DNA from: Linnemannia elongata
Lineage: Eukaryota > Mortierellomycota > Mortierellomycetes > Mortierellales > Mortierellaceae
NCBI GenBank assembly: GCA_036320915.1
Contig: JAXBDG010000008.1
Coordinates: 1,550,001 to 1,614,000 of the forward strand
Length of the DNA stretch: 64,000 nucleotides
Reading direction: 5' to 3'
Shown here: positions 25,801-37,204 of the stretch, piece after piece
Position numbering within the stretch: the stretch's first letter is position 1
How the letters are laid out: every line of letters starts with the position of its first letter
The notes under the pieces: model-generated
Databases searched by the model: none
Seen by the model: the letters and a program-made list of their open reading frames with translations, nothing else
Told to the model about the DNA's origin: nothing
Program-made: the position numbers and the translations under genes

Positions 25801-28800
25801 CTTCAACAAATACCTTGGGAGGTACTTGGCCAGTTGCACGGGACTCTTCTAGAGCATGATTTCCTTCGGCGTTGGTTGCCTCTGTTGATACGCTGGTATT
25901 AGCCTCGGATTCAGTAAGGGCTTCGTTCTTGATGTCCATGACTTGGGTGGCCCTTTCCTTCATCTCTCTGAGCTGACGAACCCTGCGGTGACTCTCCTGT
26001 CTCACAACCCTGACGAGGTTTTCCTGGTGCTTCTGGACCAAAGTGGCAACAGTTTGCTTCATGGTGACGCTGGGGTGTTGATCAGACTGCATCCTTGGGA
26101 CCATGGGGCGAGGGGGAACCTTGGCTTCAGAGATCAGCCTAGCGATGTCTTCGTGACCAGACATACGAGCAAATTGGAGAGCTATTACAAAAAAGTGATT
26201 GCATGGTGAGTGGCATTGTCGATTGAATGTGTTCAAGTAGAAATAAAGTAGTCCTTAAAAACTGTATCTTACCGGTCTTGTTGTTCCTGTCAATGGCAGT
26301 GTGGTCGATACCCATGGCAATAAGCTCCTTAGCGAGTCGAGTCATACCCTGCTGTGCAGCCATATGCAACATTGTGTGTCCGGAGTCGCTCTAAATGTCC
26401 CATCGAAGAATGTAAGAGTTAGCAACAGTCGACGAAGAAAGAAGAATGGCAGGCATGTCAGTCCGTTGGAAATAGAAGTACACTCTTACCCTGAAGGAAG
26501 GCAAAATGCGCCCTGGAGCAAGAATCTGGATCGTGCGCAAGAACTCGAGAGCCATGTCTTCCTTGCTGGAGGCGCTCCATGCGAAGCCAACATCAAAATC
26601 GTTTCCTACAAATGTTGTGGCATCATCCAACAAGCCAAGCCCAATGCCTGCACCGGCGCCATGGGCGTTGAGGATGTAGGCCAACTATGCATGAAGAACA
26701 ATAAAAACAAGCATGGAAAGTTTAATACAGTGACACAGCAAAAGGGTCACAATAACACATAAATAAAATGCACCAAAAGGCTTACAGTGTTATCCTGTGG
26801 ATATTCGTTCGACATGGCGTAGGAAAGCGAAGTCGCGGCGAGGTTGCAAAAGTCGTAGTCTGGTGGTGCCATGTACATGTAATCGACCTGGTCTGTTTCG
26901 GGGCCAATAGGATACGACATCGAGGCGATCTTCACGGCAACAATGCCCGGCTTCAAGTTCTCGGCAGGAGGTGTGGTACACTCCATCACGTCGTGATGGG
27001 AAATGGTGACCAGCTCGGCAGGAACTTTGCCGAAAAAGACGACGGGGTTCTGGAGCAGATCAAAGTTGGCTCCGTGAATGGTGACTCGAGTGCCTCCGAG
27101 AATAGTACCCTCGCATGGCGTGAGAGGATAGATCTGTCGGAACTTGGGAGGGGCCATAGCTCGACCATTGGTGACGTTGAGACCGTGGCCATTGCGGAGT
27201 CCATTCATGTTGGCATTATCCATCGCAAGAGAGTTCACCACTCGCTCATCCATCGATCTTGGAGAGGCCATCGATGCTGAGCTAGCAGAAGGGGTACGCT
27301 GGTGACTCTTGACCATTGGACTTCTTGAGCTCTCGTTACTCAAGGATGGGCTCTGGAGCATCTGCTCGTTGGGAGCCATCGCTGGTGACCGTGAGCCAGT
27401 GGAGGCCGGGGCATCGATATCAGTTAAGCCATCCTCCTCCTCCTGGTCTTGTTCAGGGCCTCCATTCTTGGATCGAGCCTCGCAGCAGATGCGAAGCTTC
27501 ACAGATCCACCGACGCGGACGACCTCGGGGAACGTCTGCAGGCGAACCACAAAGCCTTCTTGCTCATTATGGTGATCACAGTAGCAGTTCAGCTTGATGC
27601 AGATGATAGCATGGCCCTTGCGGATGTCAATCATGGGTTCACCGTTAGGGCTCTGTTTGAAGTTCTTGGCCAACACTTGCATGATCTACATAGTTGAAAG
27701 AGACACAGTTGACGGCGTTGTGAGTACGTAGATAGTTGAAATAATACAGGACGATGCAGCATTGCAAAGGGTATTCAAGTTACCTTTCTCTCGCCGTCCA
27801 TACGCATGACACAAGCAGGGCAAGAGTCCTCGATGATGCGGTCTTTGTTATTTGGCGAAATGAGGACAATGTCCACGTCCAAAATCCTTGCTCCTCTCAT
27901 CTCTAGAAGAGTTTATATGCGCGGAGAAAATTAAGAATTGAAGAGCTTAATTAATTAGTGGGGCAAATTCACTGGAAAGGATTCTATGGGTGAAGGATTG
28001 GACTGAAGCTCTCATCTATCACTTTTGCCTTACCATCGGGGCTCAGTTTTTTCTTTGGCTGTGCATTTTCTCTGAATCGGTCGAGATTGAACCTCAAGTA
28101 ATCCCAGTTTCGGACCACCTGCCGATTCGAGTCCAGGATGCTGGTCTTGAGGTAAATGATAGGCTCAATACGCAATGCATTCTTGTGCTTGACGGCAACA
28201 TAGTGTCTCGGCTTCTTGCGGAAGGTGTAGGCCTTGACATCAAACGCTGGAAAGTCGGAGTGAGACTGAGATGTAGCGTGCAGGAGTGGACCACCATGTG
28301 CTAGTGGCAAATGAGCGCCCTGCAACACCGCACCGCTAAATAATGCATTAGGAGCGAATATTATTATAATTATTTACTGGATCACCATATGAAGAATCCA
28401 AAAAAAAATAAGAGAAATGGTGATATCTTTGTTCATGTTGTGTTAGCCGACTTACGTTGCCTGAGATCCAAAGCCAAGATGGACACCATTGGCCAGATCC
28501 TGATAGAAGGGCGTGTGCAATGATCGTGCATAGAGGTTGCTCATGGTCAATGGGTTTGACAGGTCAGAGACGGGCCCAGATCCATACTTGCTCTGACGTA
28601 TACCAGCAATTGCAGAACGATGGATGCAGATACGGACACGGATATGACAAAGGGGAGACAGACACGAATGAAGAAGGAAGGGGGTTCGAGAAGGGAAGAA
28701 AGAGAGGTATGTGAGTGGTCACGTGCAAGACTCCACAGAACCAAAACTCCAAAGAACCAACAGAGACCAAGCCAACTCGAAGACTTGTCTATGCGACGAG

Positions 28801-30252
28801 TCAAGACGAAGATTGCCAAAAGAGCACCAGAAAAGAATTCTCAAACAGGGCAGGACCACTCAGGCACACTCTCATCCTTATTTGAGTCTTAGAACTTATT
28901 GGTTTTTGCTCACTGCCCTTTTTCCATTGTTGTGTTCCTCTCCTGTCTTAACATTGGCGTCGTCAGTGTGTGGAGGACTCTCCTCAGAAGGAGGGATAAC
29001 CCTCAAAAGTATGTCAAGAAAGGGCAAGGGCAAACAAATGTCATAACAACAAAACAAAGGGGAAAAGGAAAAAAAAATGGCACTGCTGTCGGAAAATAAA
29101 GCTGCGGGGGAAAGGAGTATTACGATCATCAAGAAGGGATGGATGTGATACAGTCGCAGCTTTGTGCATTGGCAATAAGTAAAAAAAAAAAGGACGCGAC
29201 TGATGGCCCGAAGGATCAATGTCCGTTACTGGCGATATGGCCACATTGGCCGAAAAAGAAATAAGACAAAGACTGAACACGGACTACATGTTCTCGACGA
29301 CACTCAATCTATTTACCTCAAACGTGTCCAAGTAAGCTGGCATGGAAGCAGTCGACGATGGACTTGTAGACGCGTGAGCGGGTGACCATGCAGGCGTCAA
29401 GTTATCATGGCTAGCCCGCGCCGGGTTCAGGTGGGGCGAGACTTGAGGTGTGAGGGACTGTCGGGTTACCAATCGAGCGGCGGCGGCAACTGCGGAGGCT
29501 GCAGCGGACGTGTCGGCCCCTGTGACGGGGAGGGAGGTGACAGTCGAATGATGGACCAAGCCGTCTGAGGGGTCCGATGAGCTAAGGGAAGCGTGGGAGA
29601 GGAGCGGCGTTGTGGCCGACGAGGTTGGTGAAGGATACATAGGGTTGAAGCGCTGGCCGTAATGTGAAATGGACTTTTGCTTGTGAGGCGAAGCTTGTCT
29701 TGTTTGTTGGAGCTGTTGTGGCGGAATTGGGTCAAGAAGGTTTGGATACTGGTTGGACAAGGGTTGAAGCTCATGATGTGTATGAGTATGTGGCGGCATC
29801 ACTGAGGAATAGTGTTCGCTTTCTTGAACCTGTTGCTGCTGTTGCTGCTGGAGCGGCAAGATGGTTTCCGATCCACTGCGAGCCGTCGTATATGACGGAT
29901 ACCCTGACTGACCAGGAAGGGGCGCCGCTGGGAGGGGCCGACCATTGTGCTGTGTAAGCAATGGTACTTGGTGCTGCTGCTGCTGTTGCTGTTGGTTGCT
30001 GTGGTGCTGCTGTGGCTGTTGCAATTGCTGGTGTATCTGTTGACTTTGGTTCTGTTGATGTTGGAGCTGTTGTTGTTGCTGTTGCAGTAGTTGTTGCTGA
30101 GCTAGGGATTGCTGGGTGAGAGGTATGGGTTGATATGCCTGTTGGTTTTGAAGGTGCTGCTGCTGTTGTTGTGGGAACTGCTGCTGCAGCTGCAGCGGTT
30201 GCTGTTGTGGTTGCTGCGAGTGCTGGGACTGGGAAGTGATCGAATGGCGCAT
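22844..30252 (-). CDS. Spt23/Mga2-like transcription regulator: polyQ, DNA-binding region, IPT/TIG, ankyrin repeats and leucine-rich repeats
   Basis: Eight exons: 30252-29317, 28592-28456, 28335-28034, 27902-27784, 27685-26786, 26684-26490, 26390-26273 and 26181-22844, giving 2014 residues. Exon 1 is Gln/His/Pro low complexity. Residues about 390-600 match the Spt23/Mga2 N-terminal DNA-binding region (FDVKAYTFRKKPRHYVAVK, CPACVMR, the Cys/His segment LNCYCDHHNEQEGF). An IPT/TIG domain lies at about 680-771 (IYPLTPCEGTILGGTRVTI). Ankyrin repeats follow at about 800-921 (GHTMLHMAAQQGMTRLAKEL). The remaining 1,100 residues hold an acidic stretch, then RNI-type leucine-rich repeats (about 1380-1830), then a charged coiled C-terminus. 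No membrane helix is visible, unlike yeast Spt23/Mga2, which are ER-anchored activators of the fatty-acid desaturase gene. Linking exon 1 to the rest is the least certain step: the donor GAG|GTAAAT (29317) and acceptor CAG|AGC (28592) are in phase. If separate, the core would start at ATG 28544, and exon 1 would be a 322-residue gene ending at 29284. Confidence 0.8.
28593..29316 (-). other. Long first intron (or intergenic promoter) of the Spt23-like locus
   Basis: This 724-base stretch lies between the polyQ exon and the DNA-binding exons. It contains a CACGTG hexamer (28720-28725, within GGTCACGTGC) and minus-strand pyrimidine-rich sequence at about 28620-28710. Both would suit a promoter as well as an intron. 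The in-phase splice sites and the coding look of the residues ahead of ATG 28544 (SKYGSGPVSDLSNPLT) favour an intron. It may also hold an internal promoter. Confidence 0.5.
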
Positions 30253-30539
30253 ATTTAGTTGATGATCAAGAACGAGAGATTGAAAGGAAGACGAGGAGGA
30301 AGTAGGGGTGTGTATGTGTGTGTGTAAATGGGGTATGCTGTGCGGGTGGCGAATGGTGGTTGTGTGAGAATGATAAGCAATAGGAATGATACCAATGGAA
30401 AAAAAAAGGAGATCGCTTGGGTGACGATGAGAAGCGAAGCAAGGGGAAAGCGAGAACGAGAGAGAAGAAGAGGAGGAAGAAGAAGAGGGGAGGAGGGAGA
30501 GGAGGAGGAGGAGAGAGAGAGAGAGACGGGTAAGGGAAG

Positions 30540-30575
<36 letters not shown>

Positions 30576-31605
30576 AAAAGATGGAGGAAACAGAAGGGAA
30601 AGAAAAGAGAGAAGAGAGAGAAGAGGGAGCAAGAAAATGGAAGAAAAAGTCAATTGGCTGTGGCGTCGCCTGTCGGTACGACAACGAGCCTTCGTTCCTC
30701 CCCTCCACCCCACCCTACGTCCTTCGCTTCCTCGGCCCGTTTCCTCCTCAGTCGCTTCTCTCACTCTTTTCTCTCCCTCTCCCTCTCTCTCCCTCGCTCT
30801 CGCCCACTCATTGCCTTCTCTCATCATTCACTCCGTCTCTACACTATTCTCATCGAGCTCTCTTTCCAGGTTCATGCCGATTGACTAATCAAACCGTCTC
30901 TCTCTTGCGCTCTCGGAGCCTAATAAAAAATGACAACAGACCCTTATTTTTCTGCACCAGCATCGGTCGAATCTAGAGCCTTTCTCGTTATCCACAGCGA
31001 AAAGTTGAATTGACCTTGTTTGTCTCCCAGTTGAGTTTGACTAGGGTTCCTTCATCGCTGTCCTTCAACTGATAGCTTCCCAAGGGGACTCCTATTGGTA
31101 CATAGCCAATTTTGCACAATGAGACAACGCGCTTGACTGGCATGTTTCACACGCCCGCCAACGCGGTTGCCGCATTCTTTCTTTGGCCCCTTTCTAGGGG
31201 TCGAATCGATGCTTCTTATACACGCTCTTGTGTTTCTCTGTGTTTTGCAAAACTACCAAAGCGTTACCCCACGACGATCTAACTATGAAAATCTCTTCTT
31301 CCACTGAATCGGTTGTTATTTTCTTCTTGTTCTAGCCCTTGGATTTCGCTCTCTTACACCAAAATCCCAAGGCGGATAAAAATTGCTTAAAAGGAGGAGG
31401 GAGGTATTAGAAACATAAAACGCTTCTCGTTCCATGATGGCGTTCGGTGTTGACGTATTTTTCCTTGTTTCCTATGCATGATTCATGTCGGGAGAGAAAT
31501 AGGATGTGAAAAAAGGGAGGAAGTAAAATACTCGATTGTTGTTTATTACAACGCCCCCCTTTCTTCCCATCGTCTCTTCCTTTGGACCCGCTTGTGGTGC
31601 GTTCA
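30253..31605. other. Upstream region of the Spt23-like gene and Sad1 3' end
   Basis: On the minus strand, 30370-30660 is strongly pyrimidine-rich, with a run of about 31 T (plus-strand A, 30540-30570). This fits a 5' leader of the Spt23-like gene. A second CT-rich block (plus strand) lies at 30700-30850. The stretch 30900-31605 is plain sequence with no supported gene. Confidence 0.55.
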
Positions 31606-34296
31606 TCAATTTGGAGTTTTGCGTTCCCAGACCTAGGAGAAGAAAGAAAACATGCATGCGCGAAAAAGTTACCATTGGGAAAAAGAGGAAAATGTCAGCG
31701 AGTGAGAAAAAAACAAGCAGCATAAGTGGCCTATTAGAATTGGGGGGTAGACACCAGATCAAGGATTTTCCCTATACCAAACTGATCATCCTTGCAAACC
31801 ACACTGCAAAACAGTGAGGACTGGGGCGCATAACAGAAAATGACAAAAGAACGACGGCAAGGAAAGTGACAATAATAAAAAAGATATAGGGACCCCGTAC
31901 CTGAATATAGGACTCAGACAAAAAGATCATCTGTGCATTGATCTCCTCCACAAACAGATCCTGGATCTGGTACCATTGCTCCTTGGCGCGGTGCTGAAGG
32001 TGGACTTTGTAGCTGGTCGTGCCAGGGACAGATGGATCGCCCTCGTGCGTGATATTAGCCAAGAGGTCGTACTGCAATCCAAGCACCCTTTCTTTCTCTG
32101 GGTCAGCAACAACTATTGGACCAATAGTAGATAGGGTACTCGATTAGCGTGTTACTTTACACCATAGAACAAACGGATCAATCGCAATAATGATACTAAA
32201 TTATACATACACTCGGCCATGCTCAAGTTCTTGATAGGAAAAGTCACGATGGTCGGGTTCTTTTCCTTAGCAAAACTGTTCTTGGAGAACCTCTTGATGT
32301 GAAGAATAATGTAATTGGGGAGTCGTGTGATCTGGAACTTCTTCAGGTCTGCGACGCTCTCCTACAAGGCGGGGTGGCAATGGAACAATAAATAAGACGA
32401 ATTAGCATATGATGAACAACTCATATCTGAGATCGCACCTCTTGTTTAGCAAAGTCTTAGTTAGCAATTGTAAACGAACCTGGAGAGTCTTGCCGTCGTA
32501 TTTCGAGAGTATAGTCGTTAAAGGAATCTGTGGAATAATGTTCTTCTCCAATTCGTCGTGAAACAGCGGAGGTGGGGGCAATTCCAATGCTAAAAACAAG
32601 AATGGCGATTTGGTCTTTGTAATAACTAAGTTCGTGAGCAGAAACGAAAAACCAAATAACGCTTCGTGTTAGTAGATAAGGTACAAACAAACAGATGAAA
32701 TGAAATGTCCGTGGAGTAATGAGCATAAGCAAGCACAGAGGGCTATCTCGTTCGTTTCGCTTCTATTGCCCGTACCGTTGTCCGAGTTAAACGTAAGGTC
32801 GGCGCCCTTGACTGCTTTGGGGTCGATTGGTTGTGTCTCGATCGAGAGCTCTCCTTGAAATGACGAATAGATGATACTGCTGTCCTTCTTTCTCGTGCCT
32901 CCAAGGTCCTTGTGCAATGTGTTGAGGAACCATGACAAAAACGCCAATGGGTCGCTCTGTTCCGTCAACTTAAACTGTCTGTTACTTGCGTTCGAAATTT
33001 CCTATAATAATTAAGAGCGCATTTGGTGTTAGTGAAGATGAAGGCTGGTCCGTGGCATGCAAACTGAAGGACGTGTTTCGACCCTGTGCCGTTTGGTTAA
33101 TAGTGCGAGTACTCCGTTTATTCGTTTTTCTCACCTGCAAAAGTTCGTGCGGACTGACTTGGCCTTTGAATGCTGAAGGATTCCAGATCTTTCGCACCAG
33201 TGTTCCGAACCGCTTCACGAGCTCTGATTTGTCGTCAAATTTTTGTAGCATAAAGTAGTCGCGGATGTGAGGGATGTGGGCGAGAACCTGTATGACCACG
33301 TTGACATAATCGTTCGACTTGATGTTGTTCAATCCGATAAAGCCTAGATGGTGAAGATCGGGAGCAATTTCGTCAGTAACTGACCTCTACAGACGTCTGA
33401 AGAACATAGCAAGGCTGACGTCAATGGTTACCTGGGATATAAGGCTTGCGGTTCAGGTCAAACGATTGACTAGAGTTCTTGTCTAATGCCTTGACTTGCG
33501 CGTGTGTGAAACGAGGGTCCAAGACATACTAGATGGAGGCCAACAAAACACGTAAAATTGAATGAGTGGGAAGATTTTTGGCATAGCAGTTGATACGCGG
33601 TATGATCATTAATTTAACAAAAGGAGAGAAGAAAGCTCAAGGCTGCCTACCTTGATATCATCCAGCGAACTGTCGGTTACTTCGTACGAGTCTGGCAAAA
33701 CATAGACCTTGAGAGTATTCAAATTGATGTACACATGGTGATTCTCATGCAGACTGTGAAAGTAAGCATGGGATGTTGTCCCGCGTCCTGAGGCGTGTCG
33801 AATATCGATCCAAAGAAAATAATTAGGCGATGAGAATAAAAGACAAAACAAATGGTCAGTATCGCGTTATTCGCCCACTGTTTCCGCTCAATGGCCCTTT
33901 ATCACTTTGTGTGCACAGCGTCGTATGTGGGAGCCTGCCAGTCACCATACCTTGAAAGTACTTTCCACAGACAAGGCAAGCATAGACGTTCAAGTTGGAC
34001 AAGGAGACGGAGCAGACCTTCTCGAAATCAAAGTCCAGCATGTAACGACGAATGGTGTCAAGATAGAGTCCCGAGCCCTTTCCTCCTGCTGCTCCTCCTG
34101 CTCCTGACACTGACGCTGTGCCTGTTGCTCCATTAACGGATGCGCCACCCGTCTGGCTTTGTGCTGCACCTCCTGCATCGATCTTTTTCCGCTTGAAGCG
34201 GACTGAATGAACAGCGACATCGTCGTCAGAGAACGAATCATCTTCGTGCTCGTTCTTTCTTGATGTCTCGTTTGTTGTCGCGTCCTTGGTATCCAT
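31606..34296 (-). CDS. SAD1: Sad1/USP39-like tri-snRNP assembly factor (inactive ubiquitin protease)
   Basis: Nine exons: 34296-33951, 33787-33651, 33528-33432, 33343-33135, 33001-32776, 32625-32480, 32361-32211, 32112-31901 and 31632-31606, giving 516 residues. An acidic/Gly-rich N-terminus is followed by a zinc-finger UBP domain (YACLVCGKYFQG, HAYFHSLHENHH) and a USP fold starting GLNNIKSNDY (197-206). Asp205 sits where active deubiquitinases have the catalytic Cys, as in human USP39, so no protease activity is expected. Later landmarks are ALELPPPPLFHDE, YIILHIKRFSKN and FLSESYIQVWERK. Members of this family stabilise the U4/U6.U5 tri-snRNP in the nucleus. The last coding exon is only nine codons (VWERKTPN and stop), placed by in-phase splicing and by the conserved end of the family. 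All exon joins are in frame. Confidence 0.94.
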
Positions 34297-34396
34297 TGTG
34301 TGCGGAGGCCTTTGAGATCGTCTTTGAGGTTAGTGGAAGGAAAGAGTGATCGCATTCAAATATGAGGAAGCTTTGACCTTCAGTAACTGTGCGAAG

Positions 34397-34403
34397 TCAC
34401 GTG
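34397..34403. promoter_or_regulatory. CACGTG E-box/CPF1-type element upstream of SAD1
   Basis: The sequence is TCACGTG, about 100 bases upstream of the SAD1 start in the 180-base gap to the velvet gene. TCACGTG is the Cbf1/bHLH-type core known in fungal promoters. Function is inferred from position only. Confidence 0.4.
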
Positions 34404-34476
34404 TGTAGTATGTGTGAGGAAATGTGGAAACGGGAACCTTTTGGCGCTATATACGAAAAAAGGGACCTTTATTCTA

Positions 34477-37204
34477 TTATTCCTTGGGCGGCTTCTCATC
34501 TTTCCGCGAAGGGATCCTTATCGAGTACTTGTTGAGATGGTTCGCGAGGTCGTTGTTGTCTAGTAAAAGCGAAGGACAGAATAAAAAAAAAGAGTTCGTC
34601 ATGTTAACAAATTGGTTTCACCACTGTAATACATCTTACCAACAAAGAAAATTGAACGATGCCGTTGACGTTCTTACCACAGGCACCGAGGAACTTCTTT
34701 GGAGATTGCACATAAATTGGATCCGAGAACACTTGATAGAGTATCTTTGTTGTCGTTCTACGAACCCGCGAAAACAACAGAATCAAATTGGGCCAAAAGA
34801 AGGTTAATTAGCATTTGGTACATGCATCACAGACCAGCCGCGAAATAAGAGAAACAACGCGCTGGCAATTTAGCAAAACTTACCCTTTCATTTGCATCAC
34901 ATCGCAAAGAGTGAACCGTAGCTTGAACACGCCCTCTGTTCGGATCGAGAGCATGTTGAATGCGAACCAAATGTGAGTCGTTCTTCCGTCCAAATCGGGT
35001 GCCGACTGTCCTCCCACGGTGGTTTGGCCGACAAGATTAGGAGTCGACAGATTCTCCCAATCAGACGGCTCTCCGTAGTGATAAAACTCGTACTCGTCAA
35101 TGGGTCCCCTTCCGTTCCCGTCATACCGGCGTCCTCCTCTATCGGTTTGTTGGTCTGGTTCAATCTTAATTGGGTATTGTTGCGAATTGTATTCTCGTTG
35201 AGCCCAAGATCCATGGTTTTGGTTGTGGTAAGGAAATGTGATGACTGAGGTGCGTGGAGGAACAAATTGAATCGGCGTTGGATCCGTCACGTATCCTAGC
35301 TCGCCTACGGTTTGGAAAGAGGAAATAAAGAATACTCGTCAACATACTTTGAGAGAAGAACATGAAGATCATTGAAACCAACTGCCTCTAGCAGCAATGC
35401 GAGGTCATATCTGGGTTACCTCCATGATCTCCGTGGTCAGCTGAGGCATGTGGCTCTGACATGTATGTGAAGGCTCGTGTGGGCGACTTTGTAGAAGCGA
35501 TTGAAGAGATCAGCACCAGGTTGCGCTCGGTGACTTCGTCTTCCAGCCAAAGGTCAGCATTGACCATGAAGGCCTGTCGGCAAAGTGCACTATGAACCAA
35601 TTCAAAATAATAAAGAAATAATAAAGGACATTTTAGATTTAGACCATGGCGGCATAATAACATTCACGACATTTCGAGCCGGGAGATCGGTTAAAGAGTA
35701 TTTGCTTGGACTCCCTCCCTTACTCCTTTTGTACCGCCATTGCGCGCTCCCGAGAAAACGCAAATATAGAAAACGAAGCAACAAAACAAGGTTGAAACAG
35801 GAGGGAAGCAGAGTGTTACACGATCAAGTTGGTTTTTCGTTTTTTTTAGTTCCCTTCCGTCTTATTTGTTGACACGGTGGTCCGTCTGTTCTCCCCGTGG
35901 GGAACATCCTGCCTTTTATTTCTCTGTTTTTTCCGCTCAATATGCACTCTTTTTGGCGGGACCATGAACTGCCAGTCATCCCTGTATTCAGTGCCCCATG
36001 AAAACAATGACAAGCAGGGGGGCACGGCCTCCTTCTCATCTCCTCGCAAACCAAAGTACTGTTTCGCGCGCCTTCTCTTCACTTCCTTTGCTCTTTGTTT
36101 ATGCCACCCTCAATTTTGTGTGTTTGGTGTGTACATGATGTGTTAATGTGTGATTGTGAACATGTGTACAGCTTTGAATATCGTAATGAGGGATTCTTAC
36201 TCTCCGGTGACGATCCTGCCTTCTTTTGTCTTGGCTATCAGCTTGAGGACGGGAGCAGGAGTAATATTGCGACGATCCTGTCATGATTTTTTTTTCACGT
36301 TGAATAGAAATGAATAAGAGAAATAAATGAAGTTAAAAAAAAGGTAGAAGAGGAAGGAAGGGGAGTGTTAGCAGTGAAGGCGGCATAGAACGCTGGGACA
36401 GATGACCTTCTTGATTGGAATTGCGGCAATCAGGCAAGCACAAAAAAAACCACAAAAAAATTCAAGGTCGGGAGTTAAGTTGAGTTGAGACTCTTGAGTT
36501 GGATTGGGTTGGATAGGATTGGATTGGAGATCTTTGTTGACCCGGATCGGAGATTCTCCCAAAGGGCTTACTTGCTTGTGTCAAATGGGATTAATTGTTT
36601 TTTTTTGTCGATGTCGTTATACTTTTGTTGTTGTAGTCGTAGTTGTTGGTTGCTGGCTGCTGTTTAAGAATCAATTACTTTTCTATCTTGTTATTTGTTA
36701 TTGTTTTTTTATTACCTTATCACCAAAGCCGCACATTCGAGCACGCTGAGGCTGCTGTACAATCTCCAAGGAATATGACCTGTTGTTTTGTTGTTCATTA
36801 TTATCGAGTGCAATTAGTTTGCATTCAAGAAGAAAAAAAAAAAAAAAAAAAAAAGGCGGAAAGAGAAAGGATGTTAAGATTTCCATGTGTCATCGATGCT
36901 TGCAACTGACCAATCTGCTGCCCTGCCCGACCTGCGGATATACTTTGCCCCTGAGAGAAGTCTTTTTTACCCAGGCTAATTCCTTTTTTTTCTTCCTTTT
37001 TTTTTTTTTCTTTTTTTTTTTTCACTTTTATCCTCCCCATCCTTCCATTGCAACAAGGATAATTGAATTACCAACAGTAACAGCAGATAAAAAAAAAGGG
37101 GGGGGGGGGGGAGCGAGTTCTGTTGCAACTTACAATTCACTAGGGTCAATGTTGAGATCGTCCTCGTCGGTGCGGTGATCATGATTATTTTTGTAATTGA
37201 TCAT
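34477..37204 (-). CDS. Velvet-domain transcription regulator
   Basis: Seven exons: 37204-37134, 36779-36716, 36277-36201, 35589-35420, 35304-34884, 34757-34678 and 34559-34477, giving 321 residues. The velvet domain fills almost the whole protein: YSLEIVQQPQRARMCGFGDK, DRRNITPAPVLKLIAK, FMVNADLWLEDEVTERNLV, LDGRTTHIWFAFNMLSIRTEG, FKLRFTLCDV, FSDPIYVQSPKKFLGAC and a final LANHLNKYSIRIPSRKDEK. Velvet proteins are fungal nuclear regulators that link development and secondary metabolism, often as dimers and with an NF-kB-like fold. An insertion of about 85 residues rich in Gln, Asp and Gly separates the halves of the domain. There is no long C-terminal PEST tail, so a VosA/VelB/VelC-like type is more likely than VeA. 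The start is the only ATG whose short exon splices in phase to the domain. Confidence 0.9.
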
